A DNA stretch of 64,000 nucleotides, from NCBI GenBank assembly GCA_900016675.1, contig LN483070.1, forward strand, positions 1-64,000, in the 5' to 3' direction. Made by a program: the position numbers and the translations under genes. Source of the stretch: Arthrobacter saudimassiliensis. GTDB taxonomy: Bacteria > Actinomycetota > Actinomycetes > Actinomycetales > Micrococcaceae. This document shows, piece after piece, positions 13,581 through 22,760 of the stretch. The notes below the pieces were generated by a model. The model was not told the origin of the DNA, ran no database searches, and was given only the letters and a program-made list of their open reading frames with translations. Numbering within the stretch: position 1 is the first letter of the stretch; the number at the start of each line of letters is the position of its first letter.

Positions 13581-14333
13581 GTGGACTGGACCATTCAGGA
13601 GGTGGCCCGCAGGACGGGTGTCACCTCCCGCACGCTTCGCCACTACCACGCGGTCGGCCTGCTGCCCCCGGCCCGTTTAGCGGGCAACGGACACCGGCGC
13701 TACGGCCGCGGTGAGCTCGTGCGCCTGCAGCGGATCCTGCTGCTGCGCGGGCTGGGCCTGGGGCTGCCGCGCATCCGCAGCATCCTGGACGGGCAGCAGG
13801 ACGACGCCGCAGCGCTGGCCGAGCATCTGGAGCTGCTGAACACGGAACGGCGTCGGCTGCAGGACCAGATCCGGGCCGTCCGTGCCACCCTCGACGCGCT
13901 CAGCACCGGAAAGGACATCATGGCGGAGGAAATGTTCCAGGGATTCGACCACACGCGTTACCGCGGCGAGGTCGTGGAACGCTGGGGAGAGCAGGCCTAC
14001 AAGGAGTCCGACCGCTGGTGGCGGTCCCTCGACGCCGGGCAGAAGGAGGGTTTCCACGCCGAGCACGCCGCGCTGCAGGACGCGTGGGACGACCTGCAGC
14101 GCCGTGGCCTGCCGCCGAACAGTGCGGACAGCCAGGATGTCGCAGCCCGGCACGCGCAATGGATCGGGGCGGGGATCGGAGGCCGGCGGCCAGGCCCGCA
14201 GATGCTGCTCGGTCTGGCCGAGATGTACGCCGCAGATGAGCGTTTTGCCGCGAACTACACCCGGGAGTTCGAGGGCGGAGCCCGGTACGTGCGGGACGCG
14301 CTGGTGTACCGGGTGCGCGCCGGGCAGGACTAG
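13581..14333 (+). CDS. MerR-family regulator with TipAS antibiotic-recognition domain
   Basis: A 250-residue TipAL-like protein. Residues 1-70 are a MerR winged helix-turn-helix (WTIQEVARRTGVTSRTLRHY), followed by a coiled-coil dimerisation helix (about 75-110) and a C-terminal TipAS domain (about 115-245, with YRGEVVERWGEQAYKESDRWW). TipAS domains bind thiopeptide and related drugs and induce the regulator. GTG 13581 is chosen because AAGGAGG lies 5 bases upstream. A MerR-type operator lies just before the gene. Its stop overlaps the convergent glgX stop in one CTAG. A target other than itself cannot be read from the sequence. Confidence 0.9.
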   Translation: MDWTIQEVARRTGVTSRTLRHYHAVGLLPPARLAGNGHRRYGRGELVRLQRILLLRGLGLGLPRIRSILDGQQDDAAALAEHLELLNTERRRLQDQIRAVRATLDALSTGKDIMAEEMFQGFDHTRYRGEVVERWGEQAYKESDRWWRSLDAGQKEGFHAEHAALQDAWDDLQRRGLPPNSADSQDVAARHAQWIGAGIGGRRPGPQMLLGLAEMYAADERFAANYTREFEGGARYVRDALVYRVRAGQD

Positions 14334-16450
14334 GCGGCGGGCCCGCCGCTGAGCTTGTAGGCCGCCAGGGAGTTCGCCGGAATCCGGTCCCGGTCGCCGC
14401 CGGCCATCCGTGAGCCGCGCCGGTCCACCGACGAAGCGGTGCTGAACAGCGGCTCATAGCGGCGGCCGGGTCCGATGTCCGCGCCGGAGGACCGCAGCGC
14501 AGCCGCGTCGGGCAGGACGATCTGCCGGTCCTCGAGGTGCCCGTTCAGGACAACGAGCCCGGCCAGTTCCCCATTCGCCGCCGCGATGACCAGCTGCAGC
14601 ACCCGATTGCCCGGGTCTTCCCATTTTTCCGGCACCATCGGCTGGCCGTCGGCGTCGAACCAGAGCAGGTGCGAGGACCCGCTGTCCGCAGGGAAGTGGA
14701 AGGGCTGGGTGCGCAGGTACTGTTCGCGCAGGCGCAGCAGCCGGCGCGTGTCGCGGAGCAGGGCCCGGCCGTCCTCGTCCAGGTTCCAGTCCACCCACGA
14801 AATCTCGTTGTCCTGGCTGTAGGCGTTGTTGTTGCCACGCTGGGTGCGGCCGAATTCGTCGCCGGCGGTGAGCATCGGAACGCCCAGGGACAGGGCCAGG
14901 GTGGCCATGACGTTGCGTGCGGTCTGCAGCCGCCGGCTCCGGACATCCGGATCGTCGGTGGGACCCTCGACGCCGTGGTTCCAGCTCCGGTTGTGGTCGC
15001 TGCCGTCTCGGTTGCCTTCGCCGTTGGCCTCGTTGTGCTTGCCGTTGTAGCTGGTCAGGTCCCGCAGGGTGAAGCCGTCGTGGGCGGTGACGAAGTTCAG
15101 CGACGCCAGCGGGGTGCGGCCGGAACCGGCGAAGAGGTCGGCGGAGCCGGCCAGCGCCCCGGCGATGCGGGCCACTGACCCGCCCTGCCCGCCGGCATGC
15201 AGGGTGCCCTGGTCGGCGATCCAGAAATCGCGCACGCTGTCCCGGAACCGGTCGTTCCAATCCGCCCAGCCGGGCGGGAAGTTCCCGGTCTGCCAGCCGT
15301 CGGGTCCGATGTCCCAGGGTTCGGAGATCAGCTTGACCGACTGGAGGGTCTCGTCGGCGGCGCAGGCGACCAGGAAGGGGTGCCGGCGGTCGTACCGGTG
15401 GTCGGCTCCGCGGGCCAGGGCCGGTGCCAGATCAAACCGGAAACCGTCCACGTGGTACTCGTTCACCCAGTAGCGCAGGGAGTCCAAAGCCAGCTGCACC
15501 ACCCGCGGCTCGCTGAAGTCCAGGGTGTTGCCGCAGCCGGTGACGTCGAGGTAGCGCCCCTCGTGGTCGTGGCGGTAGTACGTGCCCTCCCCCAGGCCGC
15601 GGAAGCTGAGGGCCGGCCAGCCCTGCCTGCCCTCCGCGGTGTGGTTGAAGACGACGTCCAGGATCACCTCGAGGCCGGCCCGGTGCAGGTCCCGCACCAT
15701 GGCCTTGACCTCGTCCTGCACACCCTGCGCTCCCCGGCGTCTGGCTATCTCGGTGGCGTATGCGCTGTGCGGTGCGAAGAACGCGGCAGTGTTGTATCCC
15801 CAGTAGTTGCTCAGCCCCAGGTCCTGCAGATGCGGCTCATCGGTGTGGAAGTGGATGGGCAGCAGCTCGACGGCGGTCACGCCCAGGTCCCGCAGGTACC
15901 CGGTAACCGCCGGGTGGGCCAGCCCGGCATAGGTTCCGCGCAGTTCCGGGGGCACCTCGGGATGCAGCATGGTCAGGCCCTTGACGTGGGCTTCATAGAT
16001 GACGCTGCTGCGCCACGGCACGTGCGGCCTGGGGGCGCCGCCCCAGTCGAACTTCGGGGACGTATGCACTGAAAACAGCAGCTGGCCGCCGTCGGGGCCG
16101 GGCGCGGTTTCGATACCGCGGGCATAGGGGTCGAGCAGCAGCTGGAAGGAGCCCGGCTCCCCCGGCAGGTCCTGCCCCTGGGGCCAGAACCCGTACCGTG
16201 CGCCGTACCGCAGGCCGGGCACCGGGGCGTGGTGGATGCCCGCGTGCCCGTCGGTGAGGTGCCGGCGGTGCCAGCTGCCATCTGCTTCCCAGAACACGTC
16301 GACGGCCACCAGCCCGGGCGCGAACACCGAGACGTTGGTATCGCCGTCGGGCAGCTGCGGCAGGCCGCTGCGCACGCCCAGGGGAAAGGGCAGGGAGGAC
16401 CCGCGCGGGTAGTCCGCGCCGATCGGGACGCCAACCGTTGGTTCCGCCAT
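14330..16450 (-). CDS. glgX: glycogen debranching enzyme GlgX
   Basis: A GH13 isoamylase-type debranching enzyme of 706 residues that cleaves alpha-1,6 branches in phosphorylase-limit glycogen. It has an N-terminal CBM48-like domain (residues about 20-110), then the barrel with GLEVILDVVFNHTAEG, DGFRFDLAPALARG (nucleophile), LISEPWDIGPDGWQ (acid) and NFVTAHDGFTL. It lies 37 bases downstream of rlmB on the same strand, with AGAGGC before the ATG, and may be partly read from the rlmB promoter. It complements glgP, which is on the other strand 2 kb away. Confidence 0.95.
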   Translation of the reverse strand: MAEPTVGVPIGADYPRGSSLPFPLGVRSGLPQLPDGDTNVSVFAPGLVAVDVFWEADGSWHRRHLTDGHAGIHHAPVPGLRYGARYGFWPQGQDLPGEPGSFQLLLDPYARGIETAPGPDGGQLLFSVHTSPKFDWGGAPRPHVPWRSSVIYEAHVKGLTMLHPEVPPELRGTYAGLAHPAVTGYLRDLGVTAVELLPIHFHTDEPHLQDLGLSNYWGYNTAAFFAPHSAYATEIARRRGAQGVQDEVKAMVRDLHRAGLEVILDVVFNHTAEGRQGWPALSFRGLGEGTYYRHDHEGRYLDVTGCGNTLDFSEPRVVQLALDSLRYWVNEYHVDGFRFDLAPALARGADHRYDRRHPFLVACAADETLQSVKLISEPWDIGPDGWQTGNFPPGWADWNDRFRDSVRDFWIADQGTLHAGGQGGSVARIAGALAGSADLFAGSGRTPLASLNFVTAHDGFTLRDLTSYNGKHNEANGEGNRDGSDHNRSWNHGVEGPTDDPDVRSRRLQTARNVMATLALSLGVPMLTAGDEFGRTQRGNNNAYSQDNEISWVDWNLDEDGRALLRDTRRLLRLREQYLRTQPFHFPADSGSSHLLWFDADGQPMVPEKWEDPGNRVLQLVIAAANGELAGLVVLNGHLEDRQIVLPDAAALRSSGADIGPGRRYEPLFSTASSVDRRGSRMAGGDRDRIPANSLAAYKLSGGPAA

Positions 16451-16487
16451 GCTGCCTCTTGCCGCTAGTGTGGCCGGCCGCCCACGG

Positions 16488-17465
16488 TCAGGCCGTGCGC
16501 TGCCGCGCCACCTCGTACAGGGTGATGCCCACGGCCATCGAGGCGTTCAGCGATTCCATGGCCGAGTCGATGGGAATGGACACGATCTGGTCGCAGTTCT
16601 CGCGGACCAGGCGGGACAGGCCCTTGCCCTCGGAGCCGACGACGATGCAGATCGGTTCCTTCGCCAGGGTCAGGTCCGGCAGTGAAACGTCGCCGCCGCC
16701 GTCCAGCCCCAGGACGAACATGCCCATCTTCTTGAACGTGTTCAGGGTGTTGTTCAGGTTCCCGGCGCGGGCCACCGGCACGCGGACCGCGGCGCCGGCG
16801 CTGGTCTTCCAGGCCGAGGCGGTCATACCCACGGAGCGTCGCTCCGGGATGACGACGCCGCTGCCGCTGAAGGCCGAGGTGGAACGGATGATGGCGCCCA
16901 GGTTGCGCGGGTCGGTGATCCCGTCCAGCGCCACGAACAGCGGGGCGTGGGCGACGTGGCCCTTCTTCCAGGCCGTCAGCGCAGCCTCGGCCAGGTCGAT
17001 CGGGTCGGCGTAGTCGTAGGGCGGAATCTGCAGGACGAGGCCCTGGTGCACGGCCTCGTTGGTCATCCGGTCCAGCTCGGGCTTGTGCGCCTCGAGCACG
17101 GGCAGTCCCCGCTCGGAGGCGATCTTCAGCGCCTCACGGACCCGGTCGTCCATGTCGATGCGCACGCCGACGTAGAGCGCCTTGGCGGGGATCTCGGCCC
17201 GCAGCGCCTCGAGGACGGAGTTGCGGCCGGTGACGACCTCCTCCGCGACCTTGCCGCGGACGTTGGTGCCCTGGCGCCCGCCGGCATGCTTGGCAGCGCT
17301 GCGCTCCGAGAGCTGCTTGGCGCGGTAGGCCTTGTGGTACGGCCGATCCTCCGCCTTGGGGGTGGGTCCCTTGCCTTCCAGGGCCTTGCGGCCGTGGCCG
17401 CCGGTGCCCGTGGTGGGTCCCTTTTTGTTCTTGCGCACAGCGCCGGGACGTCCCTTGTTGGCCAT
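16488..17465 (-). CDS. rlmB: 23S rRNA (guanosine-2'-O-)-methyltransferase RlmB / TrmH-family SPOUT methyltransferase
   Basis: A 325-residue SPOUT methyltransferase. An unusually long, lysine/arginine-rich N-terminus (about 1-70) precedes an L30e-like substrate-binding domain and the knotted catalytic domain, with NLGAIIRST, IVVGSEGKGLSRL and SLNASMAVGITLYE as the three SPOUT motifs. The family methylates the 2'-OH of a guanosine in the 23S peptidyl-transferase region. AAGGTG precedes the ATG; a TAAGGT 6 bases upstream could also be a -10. It follows cysS, as in mycobacteria, across a 132-base gap that contains only GC-rich hairpins. Confidence 0.92.
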   Translation of the reverse strand: MANKGRPGAVRKNKKGPTTGTGGHGRKALEGKGPTPKAEDRPYHKAYRAKQLSERSAAKHAGGRQGTNVRGKVAEEVVTGRNSVLEALRAEIPAKALYVGVRIDMDDRVREALKIASERGLPVLEAHKPELDRMTNEAVHQGLVLQIPPYDYADPIDLAEAALTAWKKGHVAHAPLFVALDGITDPRNLGAIIRSTSAFSGSGVVIPERRSVGMTASAWKTSAGAAVRVPVARAGNLNNTLNTFKKMGMFVLGLDGGGDVSLPDLTLAKEPICIVVGSEGKGLSRLVRENCDQIVSIPIDSAMESLNASMAVGITLYEVARQRTA

Positions 17466-17597
17466 GAATTCACCTTAGGTAGAGAAAAAAGCAGTACTTC
17501 CAGTTTACGCAGCCTGCCCGGCGGCCGGGGCGCGGCCGGCCGGGGCCGGTACGCAGGGCGGGGAAGGACCCTGCGGGCCCTGCCTCCGCGCGGGTTT

Positions 17598-19052
17598 TCA
17601 GGAGGCGTCCACGCTCCAGGTGGCACCGTCGGCGGTGTCCTCGACAGCGATCCCGGCGGCGGAGAGCGCGTCGCGGATGGCGTCCGCCCGGGCCCAGTCC
17701 CGCCGGCTGCGGGCGTCGGCCCGCTCCTGCAGGCGCGCCTGCACCAGCGCGTCGAGCGCGGCCCGTTCCGGCCCTGCCGATGCCGCGCCGGCCGCGCCCG
17801 CGTCGTCGAGGCCCAGGACCCCCGTCATGGCGAGCACGGCGTTCAGGGCCGCCTCGGTCCCCGCCGCATCGCCGGCCGCCAGGGCGGTGTTGCCGGCCCG
17901 CACGGTTTCGTGCAGCACGGCCAGTGCCTGCGGGACGTTGAGGTCATCGTCCATCGCCTCCCCGAAGGCCGCAGGCACGAACTGCGCCTCCGCCTGCCCG
18001 ACGTCGGCTGAGCCGCTGACCTTGGCCCGGGCCTTGGCGATGAACCCGTCGATGCGTTCGACGGCGGCCGCCGCCTCCTGCAGGGAGGTCGGCCGGTAGT
18101 CCAGCGTGGAGCGGTAGTGGGCCTGGCCGAGGTAGTACCGCACCACGCGCGGAGACGCCTGCGCGAGCATGTCCGCCGGGCTGACGGTGTTGCCGATGGA
18201 CTTGGACATCTTCTCGCCCTCGAAGGTGACCATGCCGTTGTGCATCCAAAAGTTGGCGAAGCCGTGCCCGGCGGCCTGGGACTGGGCCATCTCGTTCTCG
18301 TGATGCGGGAAGCGCAGGTCCAGCCCGCCGCCGTGGATGTCGAATTCAGCGCCGAGGTACTTGGTGACCATGGCCGAGCACTCCAGGTGCCAGCCGGGCC
18401 GGCCCCGTCCCCACGGGCTGTCCCAGGCGGCCGTCTCCGGTTCGCCCTCCTTGTGGCCCTTCCACAGCGCGAAGTCCCGGGGATCGCGCTTGCCGCGCGG
18501 ATCGGCATCGGGCGCGGCCTGCATGTCGTCGATGTTCTGGCGCGTCAGGGAACCGTACTTGTCCCAGGAGCGGACGTCGAAGTACACGTCACCCGAGCCG
18601 TCCAGGGCCGGGTAGGCGTGGCCGCGCTCGATCAGCCGCTGGATGAGGGCGTGCATCTCGGGGATGTGGCCGGTGGCGCGCGGTTCATAGGTGGGGCGCT
18701 GGACGCCCAGGACGTCGTAGGCCTTGGCGAATTCCTGCTCGAAGCGGTACGCCAGCGCCCACCACGGCTCATCCGGGACGACGCCGGGCGCCTCGGCGGC
18801 GCCCATGGAGTCGGCGGACTTGGCCAGGATCTTGTCGTCAATGTCCGTCACGTTGCGCACCACCGTGACCCGGTAGCCGCGGAAGCGCAGCCAGCGGGTC
18901 AACTGGTCAAAGGCGATGGCGGAGCGGATGTGGCCCACATGGGGCATCCCCTGCACGGTGGCGCCGCAGTAGTAGAGGCCGACGTTGCCCTCCACCAGCG
19001 GGGTAAAGTCCCGGACCTGCGCGGTTGCCGTGTCATAGAATCTCAAGCTCAC
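17598..19052 (-). CDS. cysS: cysteinyl-tRNA synthetase
   Basis: Class I synthetase of 484 residues that charges tRNA-Cys. The HIGH-type motif is HVGH (38-41), KMSKS lies at 281-285, and the zinc ligands include C29 (YYCGATVQG), the cysteine in LECSAM and the histidines in FPHHENE. The start is GTG 19052; a -10 TAGCCT ends 6 bases upstream, so the mRNA is predicted leaderless. Downstream rlmB and upstream ispF-ispD are on the same strand. Confidence 0.96.
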   Translation of the reverse strand: MSLRFYDTATAQVRDFTPLVEGNVGLYYCGATVQGMPHVGHIRSAIAFDQLTRWLRFRGYRVTVVRNVTDIDDKILAKSADSMGAAEAPGVVPDEPWWALAYRFEQEFAKAYDVLGVQRPTYEPRATGHIPEMHALIQRLIERGHAYPALDGSGDVYFDVRSWDKYGSLTRQNIDDMQAAPDADPRGKRDPRDFALWKGHKEGEPETAAWDSPWGRGRPGWHLECSAMVTKYLGAEFDIHGGGLDLRFPHHENEMAQSQAAGHGFANFWMHNGMVTFEGEKMSKSIGNTVSPADMLAQASPRVVRYYLGQAHYRSTLDYRPTSLQEAAAAVERIDGFIAKARAKVSGSADVGQAEAQFVPAAFGEAMDDDLNVPQALAVLHETVRAGNTALAAGDAAGTEAALNAVLAMTGVLGLDDAGAAGAASAGPERAALDALVQARLQERADARSRRDWARADAIRDALSAAGIAVEDTADGATWSVDAS

Positions 19053-19058
19053 CGCTCT

Positions 19059-19064
19059 AGGCTA
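19059..19064 (-). promoter_or_regulatory. -10 box of cysS, leaderless
   Basis: TAGCCT on the minus strand, 6 bases before GTG 19052, with no Shine-Dalgarno between them. Confidence 0.65.
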
Positions 19065-19139
19065 GCAACTGCCGTTCACCGCCGAGGTGCCCGCTGGTAG
19101 AACACGGAGGCGGCCGCCTGCCCGCCCGGCCGGCCGCCG

Positions 19140-19628
19140 TCAGTTGCGGGCGGCGACCAGGGCGGTGGCGACGGCGGCGATGCCCTCCCCGCGTCCGGGA
19201 AACCCGAGCCCGTCGGTGGTGGTGGCGGAGACGCTGACCGGCGCGCCTGCCGCCTCGCCGAGCACCGCTTCCGCTTCGGCCCGCCGCGGGGAGAACTTCG
19301 GCCGGTTTCCGATCAGCTGCACCGCTATGTTGCCGATCTCGAAGCCTGCCTCCCGGACGATCCGGGCGGCTTCACCCAGCAGCTGCAGACCCGAGGCGCC
19401 GGCGTACTCCGGGCGGTCGGTGCCGAAGTGGGTGCCCAGGTCCCCCAGCCCGGCGGCGGAGAAGAGTGCGTCGGCGGCGGCGTGCGCCACCGGGTCGCCG
19501 TCGGAATGCCCGGCCAGGCCGCGTTCCCCTTCCCAGAGCAGGCCTGCAACCCAGAGCGGGCGGGGCGCCTCGTCGGAAGCGAAGGCATGGACATCGACGC
19601 CCACGCCGGTTCGGGGCAGCGTGCTCAT
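19140..19628 (-). CDS. ispF: 2-C-methyl-D-erythritol 2,4-cyclodiphosphate synthase
   Basis: A 162-residue MEP-pathway enzyme that closes CDP-methylerythritol phosphate into the cyclic diphosphate. The metal-binding GVGVDVHAF and the signature [16 protein letters not shown] are present, and the length fits the trimeric family. The start ATG shares one base with the ispD stop (TGATG), with CCAGGAG upstream, so it is translated together with ispD. Confidence 0.96.
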   Translation of the reverse strand: MSTLPRTGVGVDVHAFASDEAPRPLWVAGLLWEGERGLAGHSDGDPVAHAAADALFSAAGLGDLGTHFGTDRPEYAGASGLQLLGEAARIVREAGFEIGNIAVQLIGNRPKFSPRRAEAEAVLGEAAGAPVSVSATTTDGLGFPGRGEGIAAVATALVAARN

Positions 19629-20464
19629 CAGGACTCCTGGTCGGGGGTGGAAGGGAACGGGGCGGGCTGACTGCCTGCCATCCTGTCGGCCATGGACAGG
19701 CCGCGGGCGAGCAGCGCCTCGGCGAGCAGCAGGTCCAGCGGCGTGGTGATCTTCAGCGACTCCTGCGCACCGGGGACCAGGTGCACGGCGGCGCCCAGCG
19801 CTTCAACAAGCATCGCGTCGTCGGTGGCCGCCTCCGGATCGGGCCCGGCATCCGCGTGGGCGCGGCGCAGCAGCGCGGCCTCGAAGCCCTGCGGCGTCTG
19901 GACCGCACGCAGGCGGGAGCGGTCCGGAGTCGCCGCAACGCGCTCCAGCCGGTCGGGGGCAAGGCTGTGGGTTCCGTCGGCGCTGTCGGCGTCGCCGGTC
20001 GTGGTGGCCGGCGGTGCGGCCTGCTTGACGGTATCGACCACGGGAACCGCCGGAATCACCGCTGCGGCGCCGGCGGCCAGGGCTGCGGCGACCCGATGGA
20101 ACACCTGCGGCGGCGTCAGCGCGCGGGCCGCGTCGTGCACCAGGACCGCGTCGAGGTCCTGCGGGAGGGCGGCCAGGGCGGCGTGGACGGACTCCGAGCG
20201 CGTCGCCCCGCCGTCCACCACGGCGACGGGCACGTCGAAGCCGGCTGCCGCGCAGATGCCGCGCAGCTCGGTGTCACCGGCGGGAACCGCGACGGCGACG
20301 GCGTCGGCGATCCCCGATTCGTGTACCCCGGCCAGGGCGCGGGTAAGCATGGGGATGCCGGCCACCGGCACCCGGGCCTTGGGGACGCCGTAACCGAGGC
20401 GCTGCCCGGACCCGCCGGCAACCACGATCACGCCGATGCGCTGGGCAGATGCTGTGGAAGACAC
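19628..20464 (-). CDS. ispD: 2-C-methyl-D-erythritol 4-phosphate cytidylyltransferase
   Basis: A 278-residue nucleotidyltransferase making CDP-methylerythritol. It has the N-terminal glycine-rich [17 protein letters not shown] loop, [12 protein letters not shown] and the AVQTPQGF motif. It is longer than the usual 230 residues because of an Ala/Thr-rich insertion (about 145-170) and a C-terminal tail. The start is GTG 20464, 7 bases after a -10 TAGGCT (leaderless, or weakly helped by GGAAGGC). It is coupled to ispF and separated from carD by a strong hairpin. Confidence 0.94.
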   Translation of the reverse strand: MSSTASAQRIGVIVVAGGSGQRLGYGVPKARVPVAGIPMLTRALAGVHESGIADAVAVAVPAGDTELRGICAAAGFDVPVAVVDGGATRSESVHAALAALPQDLDAVLVHDAARALTPPQVFHRVAAALAAGAAAVIPAVPVVDTVKQAAPPATTTGDADSADGTHSLAPDRLERVAATPDRSRLRAVQTPQGFEAALLRRAHADAGPDPEAATDDAMLVEALGAAVHLVPGAQESLKITTPLDLLLAEALLARGLSMADRMAGSQPAPFPSTPDQES

Positions 20465-20471
20465 GCCTTCC

Positions 20472-20477
20472 AGCCTA
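20472..20477 (-). promoter_or_regulatory. -10 box of ispD, leaderless
   Basis: TAGGCT on the minus strand, 7 bases before GTG 20464. It lies just past the carD terminator hairpin, giving ispD-ispF their own transcript. Confidence 0.6.
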
Positions 20478-20500
20478 CCGCCGGGCTGCCTTGCGCCGGA

Positions 20501-20541
20501 CGCACGGAAGGCCGGTCCGCAGTGGACCGGCCTTCCGTGCG
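20501..20541 (-). terminator. 18-bp perfect hairpin after carD
   Basis: GGACCGGCCTTCCGTGCG and its exact complement flank a 5-base loop, starting 10 bases past the carD stop. There is no U-tract. It separates the carD transcript from ispD. Confidence 0.75.
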
Positions 20542-20551
20542 TGCAGTGCTC

Positions 20552-21034
20552 CTAGCTGGCCAGGACTTCGTCCAGGACAGCCGCAGCGTGGTCTTCGTCA
20601 GTCTTTTCCGCCAGGGCCAGCTCGGAGATCAGGATCTGCCGGGCCTTGGCAAGCATCCGCTTCTCGCCTGCGGACAGGCCGCGGTCGTGGTCGCGGCGCC
20701 AAAGGTCGCGAACCACCTCCGCAACCTTGACGACGTCACCGGAAGCGAGCTTCTCCAGGTTCGCCTTGTAACGCCGGGACCAGTTGGTCGGTTCCTCCGT
20801 GAGCTCGGCGCGAAGGACGTCGAAAACGTGCTCAAGGCCTTCCTTGCCCACGACATCCCGCACACCTACGAGGTCGACGTTCTCAGCCGGTACTTCAATG
20901 GTCAGATCACCCTGGGCCACCTTGAGCTTGAGATACATTTTCTCTTCGCCCTTGATGGTTCGCATCTTGATCTCTTCGATCTTCGCCGCACCGTGGTGAG
21001 GGTAAACTACTGTTTCGCCAACCTCAAAAACCAT
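20552..21034 (-). CDS. carD: CarD-family transcription factor
   Basis: A 160-residue RNA-polymerase-binding regulator. The N-terminal RNAP-interaction domain ([20 protein letters not shown]) is followed by a helical DNA-binding domain that stabilises the open promoter complex, notably at rRNA promoters in mycobacteria. The start is ATG 21034, the conserved family N-terminus, with AAGGGGA upstream; the open frame continues 900 bases upstream but that part is not CarD. A -10 TAGACT at 21061-21066 gives a leader of about 20 bases. It diverges from the LpqE-like gene, the same order as carD-lpqE in Mycobacterium tuberculosis. Confidence 0.95.
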   Translation of the reverse strand: MVFEVGETVVYPHHGAAKIEEIKMRTIKGEEKMYLKLKVAQGDLTIEVPAENVDLVGVRDVVGKEGLEHVFDVLRAELTEEPTNWSRRYKANLEKLASGDVVKVAEVVRDLWRRDHDRGLSAGEKRMLAKARQILISELALAEKTDEDHAAAVLDEVLAS

Positions 21035-21391
21035 GTGGATTTTCCCCTTTCCCGCGACCAAGTCTAGCATGCAGGCGACACGCCGAGAAGAGTTTCCGCA
21101 GGTCAGGTAGGTCCTCCCGCGATTACTAGGTATTATTCCGCTTCCCGCACCGGTTTTCCCCCCTCTGCCGGTGCCCCGGGAACGGATCGGTGCCGGCCGT
21201 TTCCGCCCGGCCGGAAGCGCCCCGCGGGCCGCCCCTCCGCAGCAGCTCCGCGCCCCGCGGATGCCGCCCGGCGCCGTCATCGTCGCCGGAGAAGCCGCAC
21301 CGGAGTCCACGATTCCGGCGCCGAGCCGATAGGCTATGGGCAAACGGAAGCCCCCGGTCTCCTCGACCGCAACACCCCAGGAGTTTGTGCT
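21035..21391. other. divergent carD / lpqE promoter region, no gene
   Basis: This 357-base gap contains the carD -10 (TAGACT, 21061-21066, minus) and a plus-strand TAGGCT at 21330-21335 that suits the lipoprotein gene. The rest is GC-rich without recognisable repeats or RNA genes. Confidence 0.6.
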
Positions 21392-21973
21392 GTGAGATTC
21401 ACACTGAAGAGCCGCACGCAGCGCGCCGCTGCCGTCGGCGTCGTCGCGCTGTCCATGCTGGCCGCGTCCGGCTGCAGCGCCGTGAACGATCAGGCAACCA
21501 CCCAGCCGTACTCCCCCTCCGACGGCATCGTCGAGAACCTGGGCGACCTGCAGCTGCGCAACATCATGGTTGCCAGCAACGGCGACGGCGATCCGGGACG
21601 CCTGCTCGGCACCCTGGTCAACGGCGGCACCGAAACGGTGACCCTGGACCTCGAGGTCGGCGAGTCCGACCTGTCCTGGACCATCCCGGCCGGCGGCAAG
21701 GTCGTGTTCGAGGACGCTCCCGAAGCCGAAGTCATGGTCGCCTCCGTCGAGGTCCTTCCCGGCACCGGCCTCAAGGGCCAGGCCGACATCGGCTCGGAAA
21801 GCACCGAGCTGAACATTCCGGTGGTCGACGCCTCGCTCGAGGAGTACGCGGAGTACGTGCCCTCCCCCACCCCCGAGGCCACCGAGCCGACCGACATGGG
21901 CACCGCCACCATGGAGCCCACCGAGACGGGCGACCAGACCGGGATCGACACCGGCACGGCCGACCAGGGCTAA
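21392..21973 (+). CDS. LpqE-like lipoprotein
   Basis: A 193-residue predicted lipoprotein: basic N-terminus, hydrophobic segment and lipobox LAASGC with the lipidated cysteine near residue 28. A beta-rich domain (about 40-150, with [14 protein letters not shown]) is followed by a Thr/Glu/Pro-rich tail. AGGAG lies 8 bases before the GTG start. It is divergent from carD, the position held by lpqE (Rv3584) in mycobacteria, and the NLGDLQLRN segment resembles that family as I remember it. The function is unknown; it is anchored on the outer face of the membrane. Confidence 0.8.
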   Translation: MRFTLKSRTQRAAAVGVVALSMLAASGCSAVNDQATTQPYSPSDGIVENLGDLQLRNIMVASNGDGDPGRLLGTLVNGGTETVTLDLEVGESDLSWTIPAGGKVVFEDAPEAEVMVASVEVLPGTGLKGQADIGSESTELNIPVVDASLEEYAEYVPSPTPEATEPTDMGTATMEPTETGDQTGIDTGTADQG

Positions 21974-22000
21974 AGCTGCAGTCTCCTTCAAACGCGTAAA

Positions 22001-22029
22001 GGGCGCCGCCGGAACTTCCGGCGGCGCCC
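22001..22029. terminator. bidirectional terminator between lpqE-like and regX3
   Basis: A 14-bp perfect stem (GGGCGCCGCCGGAA and its complement) around one central base sits between two converging genes. Confidence 0.75.
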
Positions 22030-22079
22030 TTCGTCCGTTCCAGGTCAGTCTGCGGCCGCCCGACGGCGGGGCTCCTGAC

Positions 22080-22760
22080 CTACGGCTCGAACTTGTAGCC
22101 CAGCCCGCGGACGGTAACCAGGTGCCGCGGGGAACCCGGGTCCGGCTCGATCTTGGCCCGCAGCCGCTTCACGTGCACGTCGAGCGTCTTCGTGTCGCCG
22201 ACATAGTCAGCGCCCCACACCCGTTCAATCAGCTGGCCGCGGGTCAGGACCCGGCCGGCGTTGCGCAGCAGCATCTCCAGCAGCTCGAACTCCTTCAGCG
22301 GCAGCTGGACGGGCTGGCCGTCGATGCTCACCACGTGGCGGTCCACGTCCATCCGCACCGGGCCGGCCTGCACCGCGGCGGGCAGGAACTCGGCGGCGTC
22401 GCTGCGCCGGCGCAGCACGGCACGGATGCGGGCCAGCAGCTCCCGTGAGGAATACGGCTTGGTGACGTAGTCATCCGCCCCCAGCTCCAGGCCGACCACC
22501 TTGTCGACCTCGGCGTCGCGGGCGGTCAGCATGATCACCGGGACGTCCGAGCGCAGCCTCAGCTGCCGGCACACCTCCGTGCCCGACAGCCCGGGCAGCA
22601 TCAGGTCCAGCAGCACCAGGTCCGCGCCGCTGCGGTCGAACTCGGCGACGGCTTCGAGGCCGTCCTCGACCACCGTGACGTCGAACCCTTCGCGCCCCAG
22701 GAGGTAGGACAGCGGGTCGCTGAAGGACTCCTCGTCCTCCACGATCAGGATCCTGCTCAA
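22080..22760 (-). CDS. regX3: response regulator, RegX3-type (OmpR family)
   Basis: A 226-residue regulator with a receiver domain (phosphoacceptor D52 in [14 protein letters not shown]101 in [13 protein letters not shown]) and a C-terminal OmpR winged helix (about 130-225). With the overlapping SenX3-type kinase and divergent phoU it matches the actinobacterial phosphate-limitation system. It overlaps senX3 by 4 bases. Confidence 0.92.
   Translation of the reverse strand: MSRILIVEDEESFSDPLSYLLGREGFDVTVVEDGLEAVAEFDRSGADLVLLDLMLPGLSGTEVCRQLRLRSDVPVIMLTARDAEVDKVVGLELGADDYVTKPYSSRELLARIRAVLRRRSDAAEFLPAAVQAGPVRMDVDRHVVSIDGQPVQLPLKEFELLEMLLRNAGRVLTRGQLIERVWGADYVGDTKTLDVHVKRLRAKIEPDPGSPRHLVTVRGLGYKFEP

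Noticed and set aside
21331-21340. GCCGATAG on the plus strand before the lpqE-like gene
   Set aside because: No matching -35 at 15 bases; the overlapping TAGGCT is a better housekeeping -10.
21035-21991. N-terminal extension of carD
   Set aside because: The open frame continues because of GC bias; the family N-terminus and ribosome site fix the start at 21034, and the lpqE-like gene occupies the other strand.
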